NCBI GenBank assembly: GCA_019314425.1
Contig: JAFCZI010000089.1
Coordinates: 1 to 8,305 of the forward strand
Direction of reading: 5' to 3'
Source: Deltaproteobacteria bacterium
Lineage (GTDB): Bacteria > Desulfobacterota > DSM-4660 > Desulfatiglandales > Desulfatiglandaceae
DNA length: 8,305 nt
Shown here: piece after piece, positions 1-7,670 of the stretch
Position numbering within the stretch: position 1 is the first letter of the stretch
How the letters are laid out: each line of letters starts with the position of its first letter
Notes under the pieces: generated by a model
What the model was told of the DNA's origin: nothing
Seen by the model: the letters and a program-made list of their open reading frames with translations, nothing else
The model's database searches: none
Made by a program: the position numbers and the translations under genes

Positions 1-1456
1 AAAAAGCCATGCGGCCACGCCCAAGTACATCTTCTATTTTATAGGGGACGGAATGGCCAATGTTCAGATCCATGCAGCCGAAGCCTATCTGGCCGCCATC
101 CAGGGAAAGGATGAAGTTGCCGGGGGCCAAAAAGCCAAACTCCTTGCCATGAGCCATTTTCCGGTTCAGGGCATGTCCACGACTTATGCCAATAACCGGT
201 TTATTACCGGTTCGGCCGCAGCTGGCACCGCTCTGGCCTGCGGCATGAAGACCAACATCGGTGTTATTGCCATGAACCCGGATGCCACACGGTCCTATAC
301 CTCCGTCGCGGAACTGGCCAAAGCCAAGGGGATGAAAGTGGGCATTGTAAGCAGCGTGTCCATTGATCATGCAACCCCTGCGGTTTTTTACACGCATCAA
401 CCCGTTCGCAGCAACTACCACGAAATCGCCATGGAACTGGCCAACAGCGATTTCGACTATTTTGGCGGCGGCGGTTTTAAGAAGGATGAGACCGGCGCGG
501 GAAATGCTATAGAAACCGCCAAAGCAAATGGTTTCACCTATGTTACCACAAGGGAAGGGTTGGCGGACGTTCAATCGGGAACCCGTACCCTGGCCACCAA
601 CCATACGCTCATGGGTGGATCAGCTCTGGCCTATGAGTTGGACCGGCCGGATGATCATCTGTCCCTGGCGGAGTTCACATCGGAAGGCATACGCCTGCTG
701 AACAATCCCGACGGGTTTTTCATGATGGTGGAAGGCGGAAAGATCGACTGGGCATGCCATGCCAACGATGCCCGGGCTGCAATAGACGACACCATCGCCT
801 TTGACAACGCCATCCGCGTTGCCATGAATTTTTACATGCTGTATCCCGAAGAAACCCTTATCGTTGTGACCGCCGACCACGAGTGCGGCGGGCAGACCAT
901 CGGGTTTGCAGGGACCGCCTACGACACCTTTTTCGAGGTTCTGGCAAAACAACAGTATTCCTATGAAGTTTTCGACGAATACTACCTCGCCCCTTATAAG
1001 GATAATCATGATCCGGCGCCGGCCGATATGGATGCGGATATGTGGTTGATGATCTTCGACATTTTCGGTCTTGACGGGGCAGGTTATACGGTCGATGCGG
1101 ATGACGATTTAACGGATTACCAAAGGGAGCAGCTTGAAGCCGCCTTTGATAAAACCATGACGGGTGATAGCACCAATTCCCAGGAAGAGGATTCTCTGCT
1201 GTACGGATATTATGAGCCTCTCACCGTCACACTTACCCATATCCTCAACCAGAGAGCGGGAATTGCATGGACGTCCTATTCCCATACCGGTGTTCCCGTT
1301 CCTGTTTTGGCGCTTGGAAACAGCTCAACACTCTTTAACGGATTCTATGATAATACGGATGTGGCCAAGAAAATTGCGGAAGCCATGGGAATGACTCTCA
1401 TCAATGTGGAAAACGCGAAGCCTGTGGCTGACACGGAATCCGGTGCCAATATTTAA
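1..1456 (+). CDS. phoA: Alkaline phosphatase, PhoA family (5' partial)
   Basis: Hydrolyses phosphate monoesters in the periplasm (family knowledge). The reading frame is open from base 2, and the metal-binding motif FIGDGM is encoded at 38-55, so the ATG at 53 is internal and the true start plus any signal peptide lie left of the window. Counting from that Met, visible active-site residues are the nucleophile Ser54 (TGSAAAGTALA), His106-Thr108 (HATPA), Arg119 (likely phosphate-binding arginine), Glu227-Asp232-His236 (EGGKIDWACHAND), Asp275-His276 (TADHECGG) and His411 (YSHTGVPVP). These match the E. coli PhoA zinc and magnesium ligands in order. The residue before the nucleophile is Gly where E. 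coli has Asp101. The stretch at residues about 320-390 is acidic and looks like a family-variable insertion. The stop is TAA at 1454, followed by a terminator. Identification is secure; the exact subfamily is not. Confidence 0.95.
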   Translation, partial: KSHAATPKYIFYFIGDGMANVQIHAAEAYLAAIQGKDEVAGGQKAKLLAMSHFPVQGMSTTYANNRFITGSAAAGTALACGMKTNIGVIAMNPDATRSYTSVAELAKAKGMKVGIVSSVSIDHATPAVFYTHQPVRSNYHEIAMELANSDFDYFGGGGFKKDETGAGNAIETAKANGFTYVTTREGLADVQSGTRTLATNHTLMGGSALAYELDRPDDHLSLAEFTSEGIRLLNNPDGFFMMVEGGKIDWACHANDARAAIDDTIAFDNAIRVAMNFYMLYPEETLIVVTADHECGGQTIGFAGTAYDTFFEVLAKQQYSYEVFDEYYLAPYKDNHDPAPADMDADMWLMIFDIFGLDGAGYTVDADDDLTDYQREQLEAAFDKTMTGDSTNSQEEDSLLYGYYEPLTVTLTHILNQRAGIAWTSYSHTGVPVPVLALGNSSTLFNGFYDNTDVAKKIAEAMGMTLINVENAKPVADTESGANI

Positions 1457-1507
1457 AAGTTTTGAAAATGGCGCGCGAGAGTGAATGCCCGAAACGAGAA
1501 TAAGTTT

Positions 1508-1550
1508 AAAAGGGCAAGGTCGTTCTGAAGAATGGCCCTGCCCTTTTTTT
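1508..1550 (+). terminator. Intrinsic terminator after alkaline phosphatase
   Basis: Bases 1508-1525 pair with 1530-1547 around a TGAA loop: AAAAGGGCA pairs with TGCCCTTTT, then one A/C mismatch, then GGTCGTTC pairs with GAATGGCC through two G-U wobbles. Seven T residues (1544-1550) follow the GC-rich part. This is a classic Rho-independent terminator. The A run on the 5' side could let it also work on the other strand. It ends only 28 nt before the next start codon. Confidence 0.88.
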
Positions 1551-1578
1551 AGAAGCGAGGGGGATCGGATAGGTTGGC

Positions 1579-2877
1579 ATGAACAAAAACATGAATTCAA
1601 GAAAACCGGATTTCATATTGACAATGCTGTTCACTTTGCTGTGCATCGGACTTCTTTTGATACCGACAGGTTTTGAAGGAGTCAATGGCAACAACCGTTC
1701 GGAACGGGCCCGAGCCCGGGTGACCCATGTTGACAACAGCGATATCCGGCAAAATCTCATTGTCAAATCAGGAACCCAGGAAATGACGGTTGATATCCTG
1801 AACGGTCCTTTCAAAGGGCAAACGGCGAAAGTGATAAACCACTTGCAGGGCAAAATGGAATTGGACGAGGTATACGAGGAGGGGAACACCTTGCTGGTGG
1901 AGTTTTCCACGAAGGACGGGGAAATTCACCGGGCCTATGCCCGCGGCAAGTATCGAATTCATCTTGAAATATTTCTATTGGGATTGTTTGGGGTGCTCCT
2001 GATTATTGTGGGCGGCTGGACCGGGTTGAAAGCACTGTTGTCCTTCTGTTTTGCGGGATTAATGATCTGGAAAGTCATGATTCATCTTTTCTTAAAGGGG
2101 TATGATCCGGTTTTCACCTCTCTCGGCGTCGTGGTGGTGCTTACGGGGGCCATCAGCTTTATGGTGGGCGGATTTGAAAAAAAGGGCCTGGTTACTTTTT
2201 CGGGCGCCTTTTTAGGCATTGTGCTCACCTATGTTCTGGCAACGGTTTTTTCAAAGGGGTTTCATATCCATGGGGCGGTTCGCCCCTTTGCCGAGACGCT
2301 GCTTTACTCCGGCTTTTACCATCTGAACCTGACAAAGATATTTCTGGCGGGAATTTTTGTTTCGTCGTCAGGCGCGGTGATGGATTTGGCCATGGATATA
2401 TCTTCCGCCATGTATGAAGTGAAACTAAAGGAACCGAAAATCTCCGTAAAAGACCATATTGCATCAGGTATGGCAGTGGGGAGGTCGGTCATAGGGACCA
2501 TGACCACCACGCTTCTGCTGGCGTACTCGGGAAGTTATATGGCCATGTTCATGCTTTTCATGAGTCAGGGAATGCCGCTTACGAACATTTTCAACCTCAA
2601 TTTTGTGGCGGCCGAAGTTTTGAACACGATCGTCGGCAGCTTTGGTCTTGTGACGGTAGCCCCTTTTACGGCCCTGATGGGAGGCGTCATCTATGGCAGG
2701 CATCGAGACACTTCTCCCGAGATTCCAGCGGCGAATCAGCAAACCGACAATCTTTTGTTTGGTGATGAATGTCTTGAAGAAAATTCTCCCTGCTTATTTC
2801 AGGGCATCCCGCGGGATGAAGCCACTTTCTTTCGCGATTTGTTGGCCTTTGTCGCTGAGGATAAAAACAATGAGTGA
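1579..2877 (+). CDS. YibE/F-family multi-pass membrane protein
   Basis: 432 residues that I recognise as the YibE/F-like family (Pfam PF07907), whose biochemical role is not established to my knowledge. Helix 1 is at about residues 11-30. A hydrophilic, probably extracytoplasmic domain of about 95 residues follows (31-127). A bundle of hydrophobic segments comes next, at about 128-147, 150-172, 179-198, 203-225, 252-273, 304-328 and 345-372. The best family marker is SSSGAVMDLAMDISSAMYEV (262-281). The family-like part ends near residue 373; the remaining 59 residues are a hydrophilic tail, of which residues 406-432 are antisense to the end of the neighbouring pstS-like gene. The ATG at 1579 has a modest GATAGG about 5 nt upstream. 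The short gap after the terminator leaves little room for its own promoter, so it may depend on read-through from the phosphatase. A role in phosphate metabolism is suggested only by neighbours. Confidence 0.85.
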   Translation: MNKNMNSRKPDFILTMLFTLLCIGLLLIPTGFEGVNGNNRSERARARVTHVDNSDIRQNLIVKSGTQEMTVDILNGPFKGQTAKVINHLQGKMELDEVYEEGNTLLVEFSTKDGEIHRAYARGKYRIHLEIFLLGLFGVLLIIVGGWTGLKALLSFCFAGLMIWKVMIHLFLKGYDPVFTSLGVVVVLTGAISFMVGGFEKKGLVTFSGAFLGIVLTYVLATVFSKGFHIHGAVRPFAETLLYSGFYHLNLTKIFLAGIFVSSSGAVMDLAMDISSAMYEVKLKEPKISVKDHIASGMAVGRSVIGTMTTTLLLAYSGSYMAMFMLFMSQGMPLTNIFNLNFVAAEVLNTIVGSFGLVTVAPFTALMGGVIYGRHRDTSPEIPAANQQTDNLLFGDECLEENSPCLFQGIPRDEATFFRDLLAFVAEDKNNE

Positions 2878-3630
2878 TTTCATGTGACGGGAGAAATTTT
2901 TTTCGTCCACATAAAGATACAAATTTCTGGATATGGGATACATCCCCTGTTTTGCGTTTTCCACCGTGGGCGCAACACCGTTTATGGAAAGGGGCTTGAC
3001 TTCGTGATTCAAGATGGCAAAGCTGACATAGCCGGTAGCCTCAGAATGTTCCGCAACATAAGCGAGGACACCGCTGTTGGAATTCCGAATGGTGCAGCCC
3101 CCTTTGATTTTCATCAATTTCAGGAGGACCTGTTTCCAGATTTCTCCTGTCCCTGAAGATGGGGTCCGGGTGACCACATCAATCAATGCATCACGTCCTC
3201 CCACCGCAGCCCACGAATCGATGGTCCCCCTATAAATACCGCTCAATTGATCAAGCGACAGGTTGTTGATGGGGTTTGAAGGATGAACGATCGGAACGAT
3301 CATGTCGCAGGCAAATGAAAACCCTTTAATCCGGATGCCTTTGGATGCGGCATGGGCCAACATCCCGGCTGGAATCGAGGAGGAACACATGGCCATATCA
3401 CATTTTCCCGAGATGAGGGCCTCCAATCCTTTTTTGGATCCGCCCGAGTTTACCTGGATCTCTGCATTCCCCTTCCCGGAATACAGCGCTGAAACCCTGA
3501 CCATAAAAGGCAGGATCGTTGTCGAACCCTCAACCCTAATTTTGGGCTGTTTTTCGCTGGAGCACCCTGGATGAATTAAGCACAAAAAGGAAATCAGGAT
3601 ACTGAACACGGCAATTTTAAACAAACGCAT
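2794..3630 (-). CDS. PstS-like phosphate-binding protein (probable lipoprotein)
   Basis: 278-residue substrate-binding protein of the PstS-like family (PBP superfamily, PF12849 type). It should capture phosphate in the periplasm for a Pst ABC transporter. The N-terminus has a hydrophobic segment (5-19) and Cys23. The preceding residues, H-P-G, are not a standard lipobox, so lipidation is likely but uncertain. Ligand-binding signatures are GSTTILP (35-41), NSGGSKKGLEAL (61-72), Asp78 in GKCDMAMCSS, and RTPSSGTGEIW (155-165). The C-terminus (SLIVFILSDKGQQIAKESGFIPRDALK region, 252-278) matches the usual end of such proteins, so the frame is genuine to its stop. The ATG is preceded by AGAGGGG (3638-3644). 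It is shorter than, and clearly different from, the second PstS at 3950. It is transcribed divergently from that gene, with a candidate Pho box 91 bp upstream. Confidence 0.9.
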   Translation of the reverse strand: MRLFKIAVFSILISFLCLIHPGCSSEKQPKIRVEGSTTILPFMVRVSALYSGKGNAEIQVNSGGSKKGLEALISGKCDMAMCSSSIPAGMLAHAASKGIRIKGFSFACDMIVPIVHPSNPINNLSLDQLSGIYRGTIDSWAAVGGRDALIDVVTRTPSSGTGEIWKQVLLKLMKIKGGCTIRNSNSGVLAYVAEHSEATGYVSFAILNHEVKPLSINGVAPTVENAKQGMYPISRNLYLYVDEKNFSRHMKSLIVFILSDKGQQIAKESGFIPRDALK

Positions 3631-3637
3631 ATTGCGG

Positions 3638-3644
3638 CCCCTCT
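3638..3644 (-). promoter_or_regulatory. Ribosome binding site of the minus-strand pstS-like gene
   Basis: On the minus strand the sequence AGAGGGG ends 7 nt before the ATG at 3630. It supports this start, which is also the one that gives a complete signal sequence. Confidence 0.65.
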
Positions 3645-3706
3645 TTTATTTTTTGAATCCATGCTTCAATTTTGGCCTTGTTCTCACTTATGGGATTTTC
3701 ACCCCT

Positions 3707-3738
3707 ATTAAAAAAAACTTTTATTAGGATATCATTAG
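3707..3738 (-). promoter_or_regulatory. Candidate Pho box and promoter for the minus-strand pstS-like gene
   Basis: On the minus strand the heptamers CTAATGA (3738-3732) and CTAATAA (3727-3721) stand exactly 11 bp apart and form an 18-bp 7+4+7 box, as in E. coli PhoB or Bacillus PhoP boxes. Seen on the plus strand it is the direct repeat ATTAGGAT. Eight nt further on is TTTAAT (3712-3707), five of six matches to the -10 consensus. No good -35 is visible, as expected for an activator-dependent promoter. It would give a leader of about 70 nt. The regulator's identity is inferred from the geometry and the target gene. Confidence 0.62.
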
Positions 3739-3764
3739 GATTTGTCCGTTTATCGGTATTTATG

Positions 3765-3797
3765 TAGGGCCTTTTTTGCGCAAAGAGGAAAGTCCTA
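3765..3797. repeat. Imperfect inverted repeat between the two Pho boxes
   Basis: TAGGGCCTTT (3765-3774) can pair with AAAGTCCTA (3789-3797), with one wobble and one bulge. The loop contains the perfect 10-bp palindrome TTTGCGCAAA (3775-3784). It sits in the middle of the divergent regulatory region and could be a further operator or simply a hairpin. Function unknown. Confidence 0.35.
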
Positions 3798-3837
3798 TCT
3801 GATTTCTAACAACCCCCTAACAATGGACCATTATACA
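3795..3837 (+). promoter_or_regulatory. Candidate Pho box and promoter for pstS and the hybrid kinase
   Basis: Two identical heptamers CTAACAA at 3806-3812 and 3817-3823 are spaced exactly 11 bp. A weaker third copy, CTATCTG (3795-3801), is one more 11-bp step upstream. Eight nt after the last copy is TATACA (3832-3837), a -10-like hexamer. There is no recognisable -35, consistent with PhoB-type activation. The predicted leader before pstS is about 105 nt. The mirror-image site at 3721-3738 has the same motif facing the other way. Confidence 0.65.
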
Positions 3838-3936
3838 TACATAGACTGATTGCGCGACCGTCATCCATGTGGGTAAAAGGCGCTCATTCGTGTTTTATCA
3901 ACCAATGAGGTTTATCATATCCGGAGCGATGCTCTT

Positions 3937-3942
3937 AGGAGG
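3937..3942 (+). promoter_or_regulatory. Ribosome binding site that fixes the pstS start at 3950
   Basis: A perfect AGGAGG stands 7 nt before the ATG at 3950. An in-frame GTG at 3869 would add 27 residues but has no ribosome binding site. It would also place a polar stretch ahead of the signal peptide, so 3950 is chosen. Confidence 0.9.
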
Positions 3943-3949
3943 TCGAAAG

Positions 3950-4999
3950 ATGTTTAAAAGAACCCTGGTTTTTGGCTTATTGTGCATATTCAGCGTGTTG
4001 ATTCTTGTTCCCCCGGGTGAAGGGGCCGACCGTATACTGAGCGGCGCCGGCGCAACATTTCCATATCCTCTATATGAAAAATGGATTGACATGTACCGGA
4101 AAAAGACAGGGGTGCGTGTCAGCTACCAAGCAGTGGGATCGGGGGCGGGTATTCGACAACTGCTGGAAAGAAAAGTGGATTTTGGGGGTACGGACGCGTT
4201 TATGTCCCGGGATGAGCTTGAACGGGCCAAGGGTGATATTCTCCATATCCCTACCTGCGTAGGTGCTGTATCCATCATCTATCATCTTCCTGAAAACCCG
4301 GTACTGAACTTTACGCCAAAACTTATTGCGGATATTTTTATGGGGAAGGTATCCAATTGGTCGGATGAGGAAATTTCGGCGGTGAACCCCGGCATTCGTT
4401 TGCCTGACCTGGGAATTTCAGTTGTTCACCGTTCGGATGGGAGTGGTACCTCGTTCATTTTCACCGATTATCTCAGCAAGGTCGATCCCGAGTGGCGGGA
4501 TAAGGTCGGTCGCGGTAAAAAAGTCCGGTGGTTAACCGGAATGGGTGTGGAAGGAAATCCCAATATGGCCGGATTTGTAAAAAAAATCTCCGGCAGCATC
4601 GGTTATGTAGAACTCGCCTATGCAAAGCGCCATCACCTGCCCATTGCCTTGATTAAAAACAGATTCGGCCGTTTTGTTGCCCCCACATTGAAATCGGTTT
4701 CCTCGGCAGCCGAGGTCGCGATTCCTTCAGATACCAGAATTCTTATTACGGATACCAAGGCCCCTGACGGATACCCGATCAGTGCATTTACCTGGCTGAT
4801 TTTCTACAAAGAACAGTCTTACAACCAAAGGCCCTACGACAAAGCTTGTCAAATTGCCCGCTTTCTCCGGTGGGCCATCCATGAGGGTCAGCAATACACC
4901 AACCACGAACTTCTTTACGCCCGCCTCCCCCGGAGCGCGGTCCGTAAAGCGGAGGCGATTATCCGCTCCATGCGTTTCGGGGGGGGCGCCCATTGTTGA
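3950..4999 (+). CDS. pstS: Phosphate ABC transporter substrate-binding protein PstS
   Basis: 349-residue canonical PstS, the periplasmic phosphate receptor of the PstSCAB importer. A signal peptide (1-26, cut after GEGA) is followed by the ligand loops: GAGATFPYPLY (32-42), GSGAGIRQ (63-70), DFGGTDAFMS (77-86, with Asp82 matching the E. coli phosphate-binding aspartate) and HRSDGSGTSF (160-169, with the Arg, Ser and Thr that contact phosphate). Length is normal for the family. The C-terminal end is basic, then Gly-rich, finishing HC, which is a little unusual. The stop is TGA at 4997, and the hybrid kinase begins 26 nt later on the same strand. The pair therefore probably forms one transcript under the Pho box at 3795-3823. 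The permease and ATPase genes do not follow it, unlike in many pst operons. Confidence 0.95.
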   Translation: MFKRTLVFGLLCIFSVLILVPPGEGADRILSGAGATFPYPLYEKWIDMYRKKTGVRVSYQAVGSGAGIRQLLERKVDFGGTDAFMSRDELERAKGDILHIPTCVGAVSIIYHLPENPVLNFTPKLIADIFMGKVSNWSDEEISAVNPGIRLPDLGISVVHRSDGSGTSFIFTDYLSKVDPEWRDKVGRGKKVRWLTGMGVEGNPNMAGFVKKISGSIGYVELAYAKRHHLPIALIKNRFGRFVAPTLKSVSSAAEVAIPSDTRILITDTKAPDGYPISAFTWLIFYKEQSYNQRPYDKACQIARFLRWAIHEGQQYTNHELLYARLPRSAVRKAEAIIRSMRFGGGAHC

Positions 5000-5025
5000 C
5001 GCGACATCCGGAGGCCTGAAGTAAA

Positions 5026-7503
5026 ATGCTTTCAACCTCTATTTTTGCTCTGCGTATCATAAAACTCATCCTCATATCAGCGGCATTCTTTTTTGCGGCG
5101 GAATCGACTTGGGCCGAGGCTTCAACAGAGCGGGTCAGGGTTGGCATTTATGACATTGATCCTCTGTGCCGAACAGAAACGAAAGGAGAAAACGGCGGCC
5201 TTTTCATTGAACTCTTCAAGCATATCGCTTCCCGGGAGCAATGGGATATTGACTATGTTGAGGGATCGTTAGACGAGTGCCTTGAAAAGCTGGGCCGGGC
5301 CGATATCGATCTTCTGGCAGCCGCTGCCTATTCCAAAGAAAAGGCAATGGAATACGACTTTACCCGGGAGACGGTAATCTCTACCTGGGGGCAGGTATAC
5401 AGCGCTGAAAAAGCGGAAGTCGGGTCATTTCCGGACCTGGCCGGACTTACCGTGGGCGTTGTGAGAGATGATCCTTACAACCAGGGGCTGAGGGAAACGC
5501 TGAAGCGTTTTAATGTAGAGTGCAAATTTGTGGAATTCAATCATTCAGGGGAGGTGTTCCGGGCCATTGAAAAGGGGTGGGTCGATGCAGGCGTTGTCGA
5601 CCGGCTCTATGACGTTCGGCGCCAGGGCGAATATGGCGTCAAAAGGACGCCGATTGTTCTCTCGCCCGTGGAGTTGCGTTTTGCGGTCCCAAAGGGACAA
5701 AATCGGAACTTGATCGACGCACTCGATTACCATTTGAAGGATTTGAAGGGGGATCCCGATTCGATCTATTACGGTCTGCTCAATCAGACCTTCGGTATAT
5801 CCGGGAATTCCAGGATCTCCGGATGGTTGATCTGGGGTATCGGCATTGCACTTGTCCTTTCAATTATCACAGGCGGCATGGGCCTTGCTCTCAAACGTCG
5901 GGTCAGGATAAAGACAGCGCAACTTTCCAAAAAGAACCATGAGCTTAACGCCGAAATCCTGATGCGCCGGGAGGCCCGGAAGAGCCTCTCCCAGAGCGAA
6001 GCGCGTTACCGCTCTTTGGTTGAAAATACCTTGGACGGATATTATATTTTTGAATATCCGTCAGGGAAAATTCTGTTTCTGAATGAGAGGATCTGCGAGT
6101 TACTCGGGTACACTCGTGGGGAGGCCTGTCAAAAGTCCCTGTGGGAGTTTATCTCGACGAAAGATCAGGAGGTGCTCAAAAAGAAGCTCCAATCGCCATT
6201 GGGTGGGCAACCCATGGATATGGCGTCCTACACTTGCACGGCAGTACGGAAAGACGGATACTCCTTCTCCGCTCAAACATCGGTATCGGTGGTGAACGAT
6301 CAAGGGAAAACCGTTATTCAGGGAACCCTGAGAGACATTACCGAACAGGAGCGCCTGAAACAACATCTCCAGCATGCGGAAAAAATGGAGGCCGTCGGTA
6401 CGCTTGCCGGGGGGGTGGCGCATGATTTCAACAATCTCCTCATGGCTATCTCGGGTAATGCATCTCTATTGACAATGGATCTTGATCCGAGCCATCCCCA
6501 CTACGAGCGGTTGAAGCATATCGAGGAATATGTGCAGAGCGGTTCCACGCTGACCCGACAGCTTCTCGGTTTTGCCAGAGGCGGAAAATACGAGGTCAAG
6601 GCGCTGAATCTCAACGAAGTGATTGAGAAGACCAGCCATATGTTCGGCAGGACCAGGAAAGAAATAACGATTCATTCCTCATATGACAAAAATTGCCGGG
6701 CGGTTCAGGCGGATCAGGGTCAAATTGAGCAGGTGTTGTTGAATATGTATGTGAATGCCGGGCAGGCGATGCCGTCCGGGGGCGATCTTTATTTCAAGAC
6801 GGAAAACGTGACCGTGGACAAAGATCATATCCGGGCACAACAGGGAAAAAAGGGCGAATACGTCAGGATATCGATTACGGATACGGGTGTGGGAATGGAT
6901 GAAAAGACGCGGAAGCGAATCTTTGAGCCTTTTTTTACAACCAGGGAGATTGGAAGAGGGACCGGGCTGGGGTTGGCCTCTGCCTATGGGATCATCAAGA
7001 ACCACGGCGGGTTTATTGATGTGTACAGTGAAAAAGGGAAAGGAACGACCTTTAGCCTCTATCTGCCGGCGGCAAAACCGGAGACCATGGCCCATGACGG
7101 AAACCGGGGAGAGGAGATGGCGATTCAGAAAGGAGAAGGAACGGTCCTCGTTGTGGATGACGAGGAGATGATTGTTGAAGTGGGGGTCTGTATGTTGGAG
7201 AAAATCGGATATAATGTATTGGTGGCAAGAAGTGGAGAAGAGGCCTTAAAGGTTTACAAGGAGAAAGAGGGCTTAATTGATATGGTTGTCCTCGACATGG
7301 TCATGCCGGGAATGGGGGGAGGCGAAACCTTTGAAGGACTGAAACGGATCGACCGCTCGGTCAAGGTCCTCCTTTCGAGCGGATACAGTATCAATAAACA
7401 GGCAACCGAGATATTGAACCGCGGCTGCCTCGGGTTTATCCAGAAGCCGTTCAGCATGGCAGCGCTTTCAAGGAAATTGAAAGAAGTTGCAAGCACAAAT
7501 TGA
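5026..7503 (+). CDS. Hybrid sensor histidine kinase with periplasmic SBP domain (SBP_bac_3-TM-PAS-HisKA-HATPase-REC)
   Basis: 825-residue membrane sensor kinase with its own receiver domain. In order: signal peptide (about 1-30); periplasmic type-3 solute-binding domain (about 36-257, with [33 protein letters not shown] and [17 protein letters not shown]); one membrane helix (267-289); a short coiled linker; PAS (about 322-440, ending in LRDITEQ); HisKA with phospho-acceptor His466 (GGVAHDFNN); HATPase with N box Asn573/Asn577, G1 DTGVGMD (619-625), F box IFEPFFTT (632-639) and G2 GRGTGLG (643-649); receiver with Asp711-Asp712, phospho-acceptor Asp757 ([10 protein letters not shown]), Ser784 and Lys807 (QKPF). 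All catalytic residues are present. There is no output domain, so the signal must pass to another protein. GGAGG (5010-5014) precedes the ATG. It is co-directional with pstS and 26 nt behind it, which suggests sensing linked to phosphate supply. The ligand is unknown; most type-3 domains bind amino acids or similar small molecules. Confidence 0.93.
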   Translation: MLSTSIFALRIIKLILISAAFFFAAESTWAEASTERVRVGIYDIDPLCRTETKGENGGLFIELFKHIASREQWDIDYVEGSLDECLEKLGRADIDLLAAAAYSKEKAMEYDFTRETVISTWGQVYSAEKAEVGSFPDLAGLTVGVVRDDPYNQGLRETLKRFNVECKFVEFNHSGEVFRAIEKGWVDAGVVDRLYDVRRQGEYGVKRTPIVLSPVELRFAVPKGQNRNLIDALDYHLKDLKGDPDSIYYGLLNQTFGISGNSRISGWLIWGIGIALVLSIITGGMGLALKRRVRIKTAQLSKKNHELNAEILMRREARKSLSQSEARYRSLVENTLDGYYIFEYPSGKILFLNERICELLGYTRGEACQKSLWEFISTKDQEVLKKKLQSPLGGQPMDMASYTCTAVRKDGYSFSAQTSVSVVNDQGKTVIQGTLRDITEQERLKQHLQHAEKMEAVGTLAGGVAHDFNNLLMAISGNASLLTMDLDPSHPHYERLKHIEEYVQSGSTLTRQLLGFARGGKYEVKALNLNEVIEKTSHMFGRTRKEITIHSSYDKNCRAVQADQGQIEQVLLNMYVNAGQAMPSGGDLYFKTENVTVDKDHIRAQQGKKGEYVRISITDTGVGMDEKTRKRIFEPFFTTREIGRGTGLGLASAYGIIKNHGGFIDVYSEKGKGTTFSLYLPAAKPETMAHDGNRGEEMAIQKGEGTVLVVDDEEMIVEVGVCMLEKIGYNVLVARSGEEALKVYKEKEGLIDMVVLDMVMPGMGGGETFEGLKRIDRSVKVLLSSGYSINKQATEILNRGCLGFIQKPFSMAALSRKLKEVASTN

Positions 7504-7509
7504 CCTTGC

Positions 7510-7668
7510 TCAAGGGGCATAAACACCCAAATTGTGAACCTTTGCCGCAGTATGAGAATTGTCGAAGATATCGGTTTCGCTGGGGAAAACAAAGAGATCG
7601 CCAATGGCATACACCGCTTTACTAATGCTTCCCCCATAAGGCAGCCAGTAAAACAATAGTTTATGAAC
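7510..7668 (-). pseudogene. Remnant of a GT4-type glycosyltransferase
   Basis: The minus-strand frame from 7668 to the TGA at 7512-7510 encodes 52 residues bounded by stops. It includes SKAVYAIGDLFVFPSETDIF and then an ending NLGVYAP. This resembles the family-4 glycosyltransferase signature (AYASADLFVFPSxTDTFGN, then LEAxASGLPVVAP), including the order and spacing of the second motif. The catalytic Glu of that motif and the conserved Gly-Leu-Pro are lost, and both ends are cut. So this looks like a decayed scrap rather than a working gene. The upstream break lies right beside the hairpin and inverted repeat at 7671-7773. A chance match cannot be excluded. Confidence 0.5.
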
Positions 7669-7670
7669 TT

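Noticed and set aside
53..55. ATG at 53 as the start of the alkaline phosphatase
   Set aside because: The frame is open upstream to the window edge and encodes the conserved KYIFYFIGDG metal-binding segment, so the gene starts outside the window.
620..1009. 129-codon minus-strand ORF inside the phosphatase
   Set aside because: Antisense to catalytic motifs of the phosphatase; no ribosome binding site or family resemblance seen.
3869..3949. GTG start giving PstS 27 extra residues
   Set aside because: No ribosome binding site there, and the perfect AGGAGG before 3950 together with a clean signal peptide fixes the later start.
6679..7095. 138-codon minus-strand ORF inside the kinase
   Set aside because: Shadow of the conserved HATPase coding sequence on the plus strand.
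7504..7515. CCTTGCTCAAGG as a terminator after the kinase
   Set aside because: Stem of only four to five pairs and no following T run.
7254..7637. 127-codon minus-strand ORF across the kinase end
   Set aside because: Mostly antisense to the conserved receiver domain; no recognisable product. The glycosyltransferase-like signal is in a different frame.
7552..7656. 35-codon plus-strand ORF in the intergenic region
   Set aside because: No ribosome binding site, no recognisable product; better explained by the decayed minus-strand fragment.
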